DNA of 64,000 nucleotides. Origin: Scytalidium lignicola (Eukaryota; Ascomycota; Leotiomycetes). The stretch covers positions 124,001 through 188,000 of the forward strand of contig NCSJ02000025.1 of assembly GCA_002812745.2 (NCBI GenBank), read 5' to 3'. Position 1 is the stretch's first letter. Every line of letters begins with the position of its first letter. Position numbers and translations under genes: made by a program. The notes below the pieces were generated by a model. That model saw nothing but the letters and a program-made list of their open reading frames with translations, searched no databases and was not told the origin of the DNA. This document shows, piece after piece, positions 10,888 through 23,252 of the stretch.

Positions 10888-12531
10888 CTATAGTTGATGT
10901 CTTGCCTCCATATGTGTGTGGGAAGATTTGTCGCTTAGTTGAATAGGCGATGTAAAGAGTTCATCTAATGAGAAGTCAAAGTCTCGGAGCGGGTCGACAA
11001 CAGCATCTTGAAACATGGTGCTCACGTCTTGATAGCTGAAGGGGAGGCTCTGGTTGCTCGGAACGATTAATTCGACCTGTAGTGGACCCGGACTGGGGCA
11101 GGACAAGTTTCCTACATTTATAGCTTGCGATGTGAGTCCCTTCTGTTCGCCAGAATATTCCGTCGTGCAAAGCTCGGGAGTCTGAAATGTAGCATCTACT
11201 GGCCTAAAGGTCCGAATAATTTGCTGGAAAACGTCTTGAGCTAAATCTACAATCTTATCTTGGTAAAGTCCTTCGTTCATGATCCCATTTAGCATATTTT
11301 CTAGTCTGGGTCGCATGAGCTTAGGAAGTTCGTGCCGTGCGTGGTCACCCAAATCTTTGAAGAAGTTGTAGTATTCATCACCTAGCTTTGGCAACTCATC
11401 AGAGATGATAGAATTCAAATCATGATCTAGGCTAGTTTAGTCAAGTTTGCAGGCAGGTTGAGCGTAGCTACTCACAAGGCGATGGGACAGGATCGTCGTT
11501 TGGAAAAAGAATCATGTAAACCTTGGTCCACTTCTCTTCATCCTGCTGTTCCTCTTCTCTGATCTCACAGGGGATCTCAATGCGCTGATGATCAGAAAGT
11601 TCTGCCACAGACTCGAAATTCTGCCTACAACGGTTGCATTTATGTTTAGGTAATAGGTGCTTTCTGTAAAGGTGCTCCCTTCAGAAAAAAGAAACAAAAA
11701 CTCAATTGTTAGATGTCTCCTTAACTGAAGACAGTATGATGTATCAACTTACTTGACTCGATGAACAGTTGGCCAACCAGACCATGCGCAACACCTCCAC
11801 TTTTGATATTCTTTCTTATTATGCTTGAGAAACGGACACGCAAGATTTCTACTGCCCTCAGTTTCCAATTTCTGACGTTTAGTCGGTGGAAGGGTATCAT
11901 TCAGTATTTCATGGTCATGATTTCCGGTAGTACTAGCACCAAATGTGATGTCCTGAAAGTTCAGGCTACCTTCGCAGCTATAAAACTTGACGCTATTAAT
12001 ATCTCCATCCAGTAGGTGGCTTTGCATAGATGTGTTCATATAGGCAATTGATAGAGGTTGCCTGATTGCTTCGTGGTCATCTCGTCCTTTTTTTGAATAT
12101 TGCCTGCCCCGTCTTATTTGACCCGGCCCGTTGGTAATATCTTGTGGATTGCGTCCTAATGAAAATTTGCCATCTCCGCGTTGATCACCCAGAACAGCCA
12201 ACCTCAATTCAAGCCAGTTGTTGAAGAAACTCAGGATATAGCTGATGGTAGCATCCTTCTTCATGATGGTGTTGTATCTATGAGATGGAGGAATGCCTCC
12301 ACTGCTAGAAGGCTCGAATTCACTTCGCCCCACGAGGGGTATTGGTCTGAAAGGTAATTTAATCGCAGCAGAATCTGGCCACATTTCCGTTGGTATAGCT
12401 GTTTTGGTATTGCTCTTTTTGTTAGCGAAAGTGCTCATCGCGGGAGTAACAGATAGATCCTTTTCGGGCCTGGGGCTCTGCTGGTCGACTTCTCTCGAAG
12501 TTCTGCGTGTTTCTTTTTTCATTCTGGTCAT
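10888..12531 (-). CDS. C2H2-like zinc finger protein of the HRVK-HLY-RKH fungal family
   Basis: The exons on the minus strand are 12531-11753, 11678-11476 and 11426-10888, giving about 506 residues in phase. The N-terminal 220 residues are polar and low-complexity, with a TKRQKLE basic patch. The conserved core ACPFLKHNKKEYQKWRCCAW..GW..VHRVK crosses intron 1 into EHLYRKH, CNRCRQNFES and ELSDHQR, with C and H residues spaced for two zinc fingers. A predicted helical tail and acidic C-terminus follow. This is a large, poorly characterised family in filamentous ascomycetes, presumably nuclear. The start is uncertain: ATG 12531 is the first in frame, but an upstream exon is possible because a good acceptor (ttctctag) lies just before it. 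The gene is divergent from the gene at 12916. Confidence 0.72.
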
Positions 12532-12915
12532 ATTCAAGTGCTAGAGAATATGAGGCAAAACTGGTGATACCTGATGTTCTCGCGATCTCCCCTGAAATGG
12601 TAGACTTAGAACATAGCTCAAGAGGTTTGTTATTGTCGAAGTCGATCGTGTCGCGTTTTGCGCAATTGCGATGTTCGTGGGTGAGGCACAAGACCGCCCG
12701 CTCCTCGCTTATAAGGTAGATACCTTCTGCTTGACCCCTAAAGACGATGTCCTTCCAGCCCTCTTAGCTATAATTGCACTCAGTTGTATAACTCTTTTCC
12801 CCCTGATGGTGAGAGCATCTCGATGCTCCTCCTAATCAAGTCTGTGTATGAAGTTAGCAGGACCGCAGCTAATCATATCGATCCTCTCGATCGACNTTTT
12901 TCTTAAGAGTTGACC
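12532..12915. promoter_or_regulatory. Divergent intergenic promoter region
   Basis: This 384-bp stretch separates two divergently transcribed genes and should hold both promoters. An ORF on the minus strand enters it but may be an unannotated first exon of the zinc-finger gene. One N precedes a T run at 12896. Confidence 0.4.
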
Positions 12916-13783
12916 ATGTCTCGCATGAATGTAAAAGGAGCAAGTGAGTTCTATCTCATATGTCTTAGCGTATTTTGATCTCGCAGGGAACCCAATTAAT
13001 CAATTAAACCCATCAGCAGCCGCTCCCTTTGAAGGCGACCTCTCAACCTTCGGCTCAAGTCTCGACCATTTCGGTATTTCAACTTTGAATCCTAACCAGT
13101 TTTTGAATAACTGTGTCTCTGTCACAATCACAAAGATCCTTGCGTACTTGAACGTTCACGAGTTTTGGCGAGACACTCTCGGGGGCGACCTACCTGACAC
13201 ACCACTAAGCTTCGGCCAAATTATGCAGCTGCTCAACAAGACAGGGTGGGAATTTACGTGGAAGATTTATCAATCATGTAATGGGAGATCTGCATACCAC
13301 AATCTGCGGTCAGACTTCATCGCGGACCCTGCGCTGGGACCTTTTCGGGCAGTGGCATATACACGAGATGGTGGAATAGGACACTGCGTGGCATCTGGAG
13401 CAGTGTGTGAGATGGAGCATGCTTATGAATTTACTTGCTATCAGCGAGAAAAGTATGGGGTTGATGTTTTGCACGAGGTACAAGCGGCAGAGAGGCTATT
13501 CACATTCTTTCTGCGATGCCCTCGCGATACTCTGCAGTGGCGTTTATGGCAAGATCGAAGGTTCTGGAGGATGATTGAAAGGAGAAGGGACCCTATTTGG
13601 CAGGCCAAAGGACTCCAGTCTATCAATCGTGCACTCAAAAGCCTTGGCAGGGAGCCGATAGATACTTTACTGGACGGCAATGAAAATGAGGGGGTGAAAG
13701 GGAAGAACCAGTCAATAGTAGATGTGCTCGTGCAGTCGATAAAGGATACTGCTGCTCTTTTAACGGCCCTTGACGTTGTATAA
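12916..13783 (+). CDS. Unknown protein with papain-like NC...GH arrangement
   Basis: The exons are 12916-12943 and 12987-13783; the 43-bp intron has gtgagt and ctcgcag ends, giving 274 residues. I do not recognise an exact family. The architecture recalls papain-like cysteine peptidase/deamidase folds. An Asn-Cys pair (N51, C52 in FLNNCVSVTITKILAYL) starts a helix, a beta-rich segment follows, and a histidine (H142) sits in GGIGHCVASGAV, with a polar strand and Gln after it. Such NC/GH domains occur in bacterial polymorphic-toxin-like and fungal proteins. The C-terminal 130 residues are helical and charged (RLWQDRRFWRMIERRRDP). No signal peptide or membrane segment is seen. The catalytic assignment is inference; a structural model would be needed. 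Confidence 0.6.
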
Positions 13784-14474
13784 GCTGCCTCTACAACCAG
13801 AAGAGGCAAATAAAGGATTGTATAAACCTCCTTTGATGTTATATGGTGAAATAAAATTGCTGGTGGCGTTACAAGGTCCTAGACGTGAAAATAAGCACCG
13901 AATTGGTACTATAATAATTGAAATGAACTACTCAAAACAATACTAATTTCTTTAAATTTTGACGACTTTTTATATATAGTCGAGGGAATTTTAAGGCTAG
14001 ATGGTAATTTTGACGCGCGGACGATTCGCACAGCGAACGATACAGGGACATCGGGGGCGTTTTTATAGAAACTTGCTGTGCAGACCCTTGTATATCTACC
14101 ACTAGCTCAAAATCACAAAAGACTCAACTGGTCCGTAAATTTATTCACCAACTTACCTCCCCCATTAGTCATTCAAGATGTATCCTAAATAAGCGGTTAT
14201 CAGTGGCTATCACCAGTGTCTTACATCTAGCGCTAGTACGTCTCTCTTGCATTATTTTTTATACTTTGAGCAATCAGGAGTTTGCAGTCATGTATTCTAT
14301 GCATTGATCATGTGAAATCTGGATTTCTTTTTTCGGGCACGTATTACTAGAAAAATCGTCTTCCTGAGCCCATCTGAGGCAACGCTAGCCTCATTCTTGC
14401 TAGAGCTGCCCTTCTATCCCTGTATCCCTTATTATTATTCCTTATATTTCTGATAGCAAGATTCAGGACAAATA
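13784..14474. other. Intergenic, AT-rich in part
   Basis: No gene is seen. The stretch 13900-13980 is AT-rich. The right part, with C/T-rich sequence at 14400-14460, looks like a promoter for the small ORF that follows. Confidence 0.45.
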
Positions 14475-14822
14475 ATGGATATTATTGTTCCAAAACGTCG
14501 CATTTACCTTTTTCAAACACTATTACACTCCATAATTGCATTGAACTCGGCTTCGGCAGCTGGAGTTTTCGCAAATCAATCTGTAGATTGGAATGACAGG
14601 ACGGATCTTAGCTTTACGACTGCTCTGCTCTATGAGGCCCAAGCGGATCGTGTCCGCTGGCTGGGAATTGTAGAACAACGATTCCCGCAACTAGCAGGTT
14701 TGGGGCTTGGAATGCAGCGATGGGAAGAGTTAAAGAATTCAGCAAAACCACTTTCTCAGAAATTAGTTGATTTTCTAGGAGTTCCAAGAGGCTTATATAC
14801 TAGAGTGTTGGGCTTAGAGTAA
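14475..14822 (+). CDS. Small hypothetical protein (115 aa)
   Basis: A single open frame from ATG 14475 (context aataATGG) encodes 115 residues. Residues 10-30 are moderately hydrophobic with an A-S-A-A-G stretch that could be read as a weak signal or membrane segment. The rest is helical and ends in LVDFLGVPRGLYTRVLGLE. I do not recognise a family. It could be a real small protein or the last exon of a decayed gene. It ends about 450 bp before the convergent ABC transporter gene. Confidence 0.4.
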   Translation: MDIIVPKRRIYLFQTLLHSIIALNSASAAGVFANQSVDWNDRTDLSFTTALLYEAQADRVRWLGIVEQRFPQLAGLGLGMQRWEELKNSAKPLSQKLVDFLGVPRGLYTRVLGLE

Positions 14823-15270
14823 AGTTGTCTTCACATGGACAGCCTTTCACTATAATCATCCTTTTAATAGCCTCCATTGTGCAAGCAACAGTGAATTTTA
14901 AGTGAATGAGCTGCTTTGCTTTGGGCTCTGATCAACAAGCCACAACAAAAATGAATTCGAAATAGACTCCTCTTTTGCTGTGCCTTGCGAGGAGGACCTT
15001 GTCTCTTCAGTGATATTCTCTTATTTTCATTGCCTGACGACCTGTGAGACAATCAAGTGTTTTAGATAGCTTAGGTAATCAGTCAATTTGTATGTTAACT
15101 TAGAGGCCGTTCCACTTCCATCACTGTGGATTGATCGATCTGACAATACTACTTGTCCTTATTGTACAAGTCAAATAAAAGAGATAAGAAGACACTGGCC
15201 TTAGGAACAGATAGAACTTTTCATTAATATCTACACAGTACTCTACAGATAATCTCCTAATCTAGCTATA
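14823..15270. other. Convergent 3' intergenic region
   Basis: Only 3' flanks are here, for the small ORF (+) and the ABC transporter (-). No gene or clear structural element is visible. Confidence 0.5.
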
Positions 15271-18061
15271 CTATTCCTGTGTAGTCGACGCCTCAGTAAC
15301 GTCCTTTTCGGTCCGGGTTTGCTTTTCCCACATGGCAAAATATCTACCCCGAAGGTCCAAGAGCTCCTTATGCGTGCCACGTTCCACAACCTTCCCCTGG
15401 TGAAGCACGATAATCTGATCTGAATTGGTGATCGTCGACAAACGATGTCTGCACGTGCTATCAGCAACACTCTCCATTCATGTATATGGGAGTTACTTAC
15501 GCGATGGTGATGGTCGTACGTCCCTCAGTCACCGTCTCCAACGCAGCCTGGATTTCCCTCTCGGTATTCGAGTCCAGAGAAGCGGTCGCCTCGTCTAGAA
15601 GGAGAATGCGGCTGTTCTTGAGAATGGCGCGCGCGATAGCAACCTAGCAAGGAAGTATGTCAGCAATATCCCGAGTGCGGTCCAGATGTCTCTTACACGT
15701 TGACGCTCGCCACCAGAGAGCTTCAGGCCCCTTTCGCCAACTTTCGTATTATATTGTTCTGGGAATGCGAGGATACGCTCATGGATGTTGGCAGCTTTGC
15801 AAGCGTCGAAGACATCGGCCTCCGAGGCGTCGGGGTTGGCGTAACGTAGGTTATACATGATGGTTGCGTTGAACAAGACGGTGTCTTGCGGGACGACACC
15901 AATGTGCTTTCTCAGGCTGAGCAGTGTAAGGTCACGGATATCATGTCCATCCACAGTGATAGATCCGCTGTCAACGTCGTAGAATCGGAATAGAAGTTTC
16001 AGACATGTTGATTTTCCGCCGCCTGATTCCCCGACAATGGCTGTCTTGGTGCCTGGTGGGATGGTAAAGCTTATGCCATCGATGGCCGGTTCCTTCCCTT
16101 GGTATGAGAACTTTACATCGTTAAACTTGACTTCGCCGAGTGGTGATGGAAGCTCAATTGCATCCGGTTTCTCTACCACCCCAGATGTCTCTTTGAACTA
16201 GAATAATTTAGTGAGATCATTACAAAGGTAATCGAGAACCTACTAGATCAAGCATCCGCTCAGCTTCAATCAAGCTATTTTGTATCAGCGTATAAAAGGT
16301 GCCAAAGAAGTTCAGTGGCGCCGAAATCTGAGCGAAATATGTGATCAGAGTGACAAATTCACTAACTGTTTGCTGGCCTAAGGATATCTTATATGCAGAT
16401 AAGACAACTATCATGGCTGTACCAATGCTGAAAATTGTGCTCTGGGTCACATTCAAACCATTCAGTGACCACTGAACCAGACGCTCAGCATGCTGGTATA
16501 TGGTTATATACTCTCCAAACCTTTTAGTCTCAGAGGCTACAGCGCAATTATGTTGCACAGTCTCATAAGCGATGATAGCATCAGTTCTATGACGTCTTTG
16601 TTAATCACACCTGGATTGAATAAGGGATTATCACTTACTTGGCAGCCTCCATTTCTCGGCTCTTCATAGCCATATCTCTTCTTTGCCGCCCGCGGAATTT
16701 GGCCATGTAAATTGTGAGGAAGATATATGACCACATTACCACAAGGATGATGAGAGTGTAGAAGGCGTCGTATCTGATGAAGAAGACGACAGACGCCACG
16801 AAGATGTCGAATATCATGGGGAAGACATTGAACATAAAGTTCTCAAGGAATGAGTTCATCGCACTACCACGACTAAGTGCGCTTGTTACTTCGCCAATTT
16901 TCTTGCTCAGATGAAAATCCATCGATAGTCCAAGAACGTGTTCAAACGCCGCGCAAGATAGTCGGCGAAGCAATGATTGCGATACTGGGATCCAAAGGAC
17001 AGACCGTCCGGCACCGATTATTCCCTGTTGACCCTGGAGACTTCGATAGACTACGTATAGTATTATCTCCTTCCAGGGAATGCGGCCGTAGCCAAGGGCG
17101 GCGACAAGGTTTCCCAGCTGGATCGGGACAAGAACATTGATTGCGCGTTGCAATATCATTAAAACAACACAGATTATGACAATGGCTTGGTATAAGTGGG
17201 AGTCGGATGGCCTATGGTATATTAGATCCATGAGCCTTTCTCAGGTCTTCAAGCCTTCGTAACTTACCATAAATATGGGAACAGGACTCGAAACCCGGCG
17301 AAGTAATCAAACCAACCCGCGCTCTGAGCATCGCGAGATTTCTTGGGTTTCTGTTTAGAGCTGTCAGATCCGTAGCCATTGGGGCCGTTGCCATTCTCTA
17401 GGAGTGACTGCCGTTCCGATTCCGATCCTTGTTTGGGGCCTTTTAATTCGTACTCCCGGCAAATGAGGAGCGCGATCATGATGCCAAGAATAACGATCCG
17501 TGCCAAACTCAGACCGAACAAACTATCGAGAAGGCCTCGGGGTACATGTATCTGGTGCTGCCGAGACATGAATACCGATGCGATGACAACTTCAAGAAGC
17601 ACGCCCACCACCCATGCGAAGCAATGGGAAGTGGTCGGAGTCCACGGTCCATCGGGATCTGGCAATAATCCAGCGAAGAAATACAGTAGCACGCCTGTGT
17701 GAGAGGTCAAGTATGCTGTATATGGGAAATTGACATCCTCGGGGATATCATTTCGACGAGTAATAGCAGCACTCAACGTCAAGACAATGCTAGCGAGCTA
17801 GATAATGGTGAGCACATCAGAGCGAGGGATGGTGACCTATGATGGACATACCATTAATGGGGATAGCAAAAGCTGGAAGATCCATATCAGCTTTGTATAC
17901 AGGCGATAGGCCCTTTGGACCTTCTTCTCGTTGATAGCGGCCGAAGGCTCGTCGGCATTTCGATACCGGTAGCGGATCAATTGCGATGAGAACAAAGTTA
18001 CGAAGATGCCACACGGATATAGATAAAAGGCAATAGCTAACCCCAGCTCTGTGTCAGCCAT
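15271..18061 (-). CDS. hmt1-like: HMT1-type ABC half-transporter (ABCB family)
   Basis: Seven minus-strand exons are read: 18061-17852, 17797-17268, 17211-16639, 16586-16244, 16197-15697, 15643-15501 and 15448-15271, in phase, for 825 residues. The N-terminal region has about five membrane segments (a TMD0), followed by a six-helix ABC membrane domain. The nucleotide-binding domain has Walker [11 protein letters not shown]-loop VVPQDTVLF, signature LSGGERQR, Walker [13 protein letters not shown] and H-loop AHRLSTI. Length and the extra N-terminal domain match the HMT1 heavy-metal-tolerance group. Yeast and worm HMT1 proteins act in vacuolar or endosomal metal detoxification, for example with thiol peptides. 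Start ATG 18061 was chosen because [18 protein letters not shown] begins the first hydrophobic region. All catalytic motifs are intact. Confidence 0.93.
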
Positions 18062-19038
18062 CTTGGCGTCACAACTATCGATCGAGTTGAGTGGTGAACA
18101 CCGGAATGTTACGATAATTTGATTAAGCTGGGACGTAGACGTGCTCACGTGCTCGGATCACAGCGTTGCTTCGAGAATTCTGCGCTAGTCTAGCCTCGGC
18201 TCGTCGGGGGAGAAAATGGGCTCACTTCAACTCTGCTCTCATATTCTCATCTACTGAGAGATCATAATGCCTCAACTACGTGATCAAATGTTGGTTTAAG
18301 CATCTGCCAGAGCTGCATGGCCAACAACGTCACGGTAAGGAGTGGGGTGAGCCATTGTTACGCATGACAATAGTTGGACGGTCTTGTTTGCTGCTTTGTG
18401 TAGGACTATTTATTGACCAACGCTCAGCGAGATCGAATCTTTGGTGCAACGGCAACATATGCCGCCGTATTAATCGTCTTCGTGAGTGGGAATCTGGGAA
18501 GGGCCTCTTCGAGTACAGGGAATTGTATTTGTGCGCCTGGGTAGCGCAGTACTGGAATCAAATGTACTTTTCATTGCTGACTATTCATCTATACTGTCGT
18601 GCATCTCGATTACACAGCCATATATCGATTCGATAGTACACGTATAATGTATAAAGCTGTTGTTAGTTTATAAGCAACTTTACTACAACATTAAAGTTTT
18701 TTGAAACGTAATAAAAGTGTAAGTCGTTAAATTGCAGAGGCTATAAATCAAAGCTAAATAAAAAGCGCTTATATAAAAGTCACAAAATTAAACTTAAAAA
18801 AATCACACTTCAATGTTTTGATATCTCATATGACAATACTTCAAGATCAATAAAGCAAGGGAAATGGCAAATCCAGCTAATTCGTCATCTTCTCCATTAT
18901 CTATATCATCGTCGAATTGATTAACCTCCACGGATTGAAGCTACAATTTGCGTTTTACATGAAAATATCGCGTTAAACCTAGAAGCTGATGTTAAATATA
19001 TACAGAATTAAGTATAGAGGGGTTACTCATGTCATTAC
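18062..19038. other. Intergenic, partly AT-rich
   Basis: The left part is the promoter of the ABC transporter gene (transcribed leftward). The open frame at 18280-18636 has no motif or coding character. The stretch 18640-18830 is AT-rich repeat-relic-like sequence, and 18830-19038 is the 3' flank of the SMP-30-like gene. Confidence 0.5.
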
Positions 19039-19966
19039 TCAAAGAAGATTAACGGCCACAACCTTGGCCGGCTCTACTTTACCATCGACTGGCATCGACA
19101 GGGCGCCAGCACACACGACGTAGAGCACCTGGGTGTCGTCCTTTCCCTTACCAAACGCGCACGCCGTCCCACCAGCGAGTTCCAGCGTGCCCTTGTCCCC
19201 CGCCACCTCGACGGCCGCTTGGTTGAGTCCGCCGTCCTTGATGTGTACCTTGACAATCGTGTTGCTCCCGTGCGTTGTAATGTAAACATCCTCACCATTG
19301 GGGCCAAAGGCGAAGTCATCAGTCAAGAACCCCCGCGCCAGCACCTCCACAGGCCCTGCGGCCTTACCGTCAGCGCTGACTAGTAGGCGCCCGAAGAACA
19401 TGCGCGCCGAGTTGGTGATGTAGACGTGCCTGTCCGAAGGGTGGACTTTGATGCCGTTGACACCCAGGGGGATGAACGCGCCTTCTCCCGGGGCGAGCAG
19501 CTCGTCGTCCGAGACGGTGTCAAACGTGCCCTGGATCACATCGACGCTGAAGATCTTGCCGAAAGTCGAGTCCACGACAAATACGTGCGTCTCATCCCAG
19601 GTGGCGAGGCCATTCAGCAGGCCAATTGGCGGCACGTCAGTGACTTTGACGGGCGCTTTAGACGGCTCCGACAGATCGTAGGTCCACACTCCCCAAGTGC
19701 CCGGGATGGTCCCCTTGGTAAGATCGTACTGTCCCGCGCCGATGGCAAAGAAATTCGGCCTGAGTTCATCGATGCCCGTTACGGAGGTCGTCGGCGAGGG
19801 GAAACTGATGAGCTTTTTGCCCTCGCCTGTAGTCGGATCGATGGACCATATCTCAGGGACGTCGACACGGGTGGCGAGGAGTGTGCCCGTCGAGGTGATG
19901 GCTAGGTTCTCAAACCAGCTTCCAACGTTGGGGAGTTGAAAGACGACCTTTGATNGGGGGTGCCAT
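19039..19966 (-). CDS. SMP-30/gluconolactonase-like beta-propeller protein
   Basis: The intronless minus-strand frame gives 308 residues from ATG 19966 if the single N at 19955 (next to a G run) is not counted as a base. The start then reads MAPPSKVVFQLPNVGSWFEN. Propeller-type strands follow: LAITSTGTLLATRVDVPEIW, GLLNGLATWDETHVFVVDS, GVNGIKVHPSDRHVYITNS and DDFAFGPNGEDVYITTHGS. These are typical of fungal six-bladed SMP-30-like calcium-dependent hydrolase or lactonase-like proteins. Many relatives carry a signal peptide. Adding one base at the N instead opens an upstream hydrophobic segment (GTLAFQSIAVAQHGTP), but that frame has no ATG. The third position is strongly GC-biased, unlike neighbouring genes. 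The substrate is unknown. Confidence 0.8.
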
Positions 19967-20795
19967 GCTGGGCTACTGCAATCGATTGAAAGGCGAGTGT
20001 GCCAACGGAGTGGTAAAAGAATTGGAAAGGGCTAGACCAAACCGTCCCAAATTCGAGGAATAAAAGGAATCTGCCTGAGATCGAAAGCTAAATACGTATA
20101 TGAGCCACTATCCAGGTAAATGTCGAAATTCAGCCATGAGGATGGAGAAGGACATCTACTATCTAAATTCAAGGGATTACCCCGCCATTCAATTCACCCC
20201 GACTATTCATGTGACAGCCTGAATGAGGCGCCAGTCGAGCCCTGGATAACTGCATGTATTACATTGTTCTGTGGCTGTCATCAGAGATCTCGAAGTCTTC
20301 CTGACGCCACCACGACTTCGCCACAGTGATATATTCCTATTCGGGTAAACGGTAAGCGTGGGGCTAGGTTATTGTTGATACAGAACAATTGTTTAAGTAT
20401 TTAGTACTAAATGGTGATTAAAACTCGGATTTTAAAAACCAAGATCATAATTAGAGATATAAGAGAGAAGAAAGAGAATAAGAGAAATACAGATACAGTA
20501 TAAGCCTTCTAGCGTTACGGTAGTTAAATAACTTATAAGACATAAGCACTTGCGATCCGACCAAAACATATCCAATTGGACTCAAATACTTCCATTCCAA
20601 GATTAATAAGCGAGGATCTTCACCTTCTTCCGAATAGTCTCCCACACCTGGAAAATGCGGACTTCCGGCACTTTTTGCCTTCGTGCTAGGTCCCCATTTT
20701 CCATTTGGGACTTAAAATTTCACAGCAAACAACTACCGAGCCAGGACTTTCTCTGACATCCTCGGTTTTAAGTCAATACTACCCCCACGAATTCG
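19967..20795. promoter_or_regulatory. Divergent intergenic region, SMP-30-like gene and regulator
   Basis: This holds the promoters of the leftward SMP-30-like gene and the rightward Zn2Cys6 gene. An AT-rich patch lies at 20380-20520. No coding sequence could be supported. Confidence 0.45.
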
Positions 20796-23252
20796 ATGAA
20801 GCGAATGAGACCTGTCAACAGCTGTTTGCTGTGCCGCAAACGGAGGCTACGTTGTGACAAGGTGTGTGTGCCGAAGGAACGTTCTCACTCACATAGCTGA
20901 TCTTTTAGTAACAGGAACGACCAAGCTGCGGCCGCTGTGTAACAGGCAGGGTAATATGCCAGTATGATGACAGCACTTCGACAGAGCCATCTGAAGGGCC
21001 GGATATTATTAGGCCAACCTCGGGCCCTCAAAGCACAGCGCGTAGTAGTATTTCTGAATCGAGTATGTGTAGGCTGCAAATCCGAAAGAAAAGACTGATA
21101 ACCATTATATCTGATTATTATAGGCTCTCAAGAGAGACACGGTAGTATTGAGAAGGGCCACGTATCGGTTTCACGTGGTGGACGCTCATCGTATAAGGGA
21201 GCGACCTTCTGGGCTAATGCAATACCACCAGAGGTAATCCAAATTTTTTTAGATATACGTCTATCCTAATAATTGGTCTAACTAATGGCAGTTCGTACAA
21301 GACGATGATTACATCTGCGATACTCCTCCACGCGGCACGACTCCATTCAGCAAATGGCCTCCTAGAAGGAACAGCGATGTGAGGGAACGGAATGAATCCT
21401 TTCTACCTCCACGGCCTAGTATTTTCCCACTTCCCGATACTTCATCCAGGCAATGTCGTTATTGCGGAAGTGCCTATCGACTCTCGTGTATCCAGTCCAT
21501 GCTCCCCAATCGGACGATCTGCGAAAAATTGTGCGATGTATTCTTTGCAACGGTTTTCCCATTGATGCCTATTCTGCATATGCCAGACTTCGTCAATGAC
21601 TTTGAAACTTTTTGGCGTGAGACCGAAACTCGTCACCACCATGAATCGGTGCCGTCGTCCGTCGTGCGAGCAAAACCATCGTTCTTGTGCCTCTTGCCGG
21701 CAATATTGTTCGCGGCCTTGTCCTCATCAGGCCCTGCTCGTATTGAAAGCATTTTGGGTGAGGGTGAACCAGACATACCTTCTGCAGCAGACATGTATTT
21801 TGTTGCAATGACTTGCGCAACCCTGACTGGGTTCCCCCGATCTCCCACTCTATATTCGTTAGCCGCATATATCATCATCCAGAGTCAATTTATCCGAGAG
21901 GAGGAATTTTCAGACTCGCCAGACTTTATAGGGACTGCTTTTCGCCTTGCTCTTGGTATGGGCCTTCATCGACATCTCCCACACGCTGGATTTACACTCG
22001 CTGAACTGGAAGCGAGACGAAGGCTGTGGTGGTATATCCTACACTTAGATGTCATGGCATCCGCATCATCAGGCATCTCACCATTGTTCATTGATGACAA
22101 GATGGCTAATGCAGACATGATACACCAGTATGATGAAACTGTAGATGAATCTGGGCAAAATGTGAAACTGAGTAAGAGAGATGATCTCGTCCGCCACTAA
22201 TTTGAAGTTTTGCTAATTCTTCAAGCTGATGTGCGTTACGTCGTTGCCGTAAAGCGATATGAAGTAACAAAACAGATAAGACTGATTCTTCGATTCCATT
22301 TTGAGGATGCTTTTGATTCACCCACCCGATTGGATGACACGCTATTGAAATTACAGGATATCGCGAATCAAGTTAACCAAACAGTTGAGTGGCTTCTGAG
22401 TTTTGGTAATTTGCCAGAACTCTCTCGCAATAACTCCCATCTGAAAGCGGGGAATTTTGGTCGGGTGTGGAAGATCGAAGCAGGCACAGCCGACAAGGAA
22501 GTGAATGATTTTGCTTCTTGGTCTGCTCTCCTTCTCCACATGATGATTCACAAGGCATATTGCATCCTCTATCATCCATTGTTCAGGAACGCTACAAGCG
22601 TAACCGGGATCCCAGTGAGAGAAAAGTCCGTATATTGGCTTAGCTTTAAACAGTTCAAAAACTAACCAAGACCTGCAGTGCTATAAAACATGCTCAGGGG
22701 TTTTTGCAGCTTTTCATACGCGTTTGCGACGATCCAATTTCCGAACCTTTCCACTGGATGTATCCGGGAACATATCAACCCTTTCAAGCCCTCGCTCTGC
22801 TTCTGGCAGATCTTTTACAATATCCCTATAGCGATGAAGCCTCGCTGTCACGAGGTATTGTTGATGCCGTCTTTTACCTTTATCGGGTTGATGAAGGCGT
22901 TGTTAGTCAAATAGATCCTCCGAGAAGGCAATTGTCATCTACAGGGCGAAGTGCCTGGTCTATGTTATCCCGAACCCGAAAGAGAGTTTTAGAGATGATT
23001 GGGGATGATCATCATGTCCTTCTCCCCTCTCCACTGATCGCCGCAGATAATTGCGTGTGCGGAGAAAGAATCGCACGAAAGCAGGACCTTCTAAGACAGG
23101 GCTCTGCGGAGCTACAAACGCAGGGAAATTCTTCGACACCACGACCATTTTATGAGGACCCTTTGACCATGCCGCAAGGATTATATTCCAATGAATTCGA
23201 CTGGCATGAGTTTGAAACCTCAATAGCTCCCGAAGCAGGATTTATGTCGTAA
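20796..23252 (+). CDS. Zn2Cys6 transcription factor with fungal-specific domain
   Basis: The exons read 20796-20861, 20915-21062, 21124-21233, 21292-22171, about 22226-22614, and about 22671-23252. The zinc cluster is C10, C13, C20 in exon 1 and C27, C30, C37 in exon 2 (CX2CX6CX6CX2CX6C), followed by an Asp-rich linker. The middle homology region is clear: FFATVFPLMPILHMPDFVNDF, ALGMGLHRHLPHAGF, LEARRRLWWYILHLDVMAS and PISEPFHWMYPGTYQPFQAL. It belongs to the nuclear PF04082-type regulators. The last intron junction is not fully settled: an acceptor at 22670 keeps frame, while a better-looking ctgcag lies at 22679. It sits between the SMP-30-like gene and the GMC oxidoreductase, so it may control one of them (inference). 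Confidence 0.82.

Noticed and set aside
18280..18636. 118-codon plus-strand ORF between the ABC and SMP-30 genes
   Set aside because: No family features, no good start context, and it lies in promoter and AT-rich DNA.
19426..19939. Long plus-strand ORFs opposite the SMP-30-like gene
   Set aside because: They are antisense shadows created by the GC-rich third positions of the propeller gene and show no motifs.
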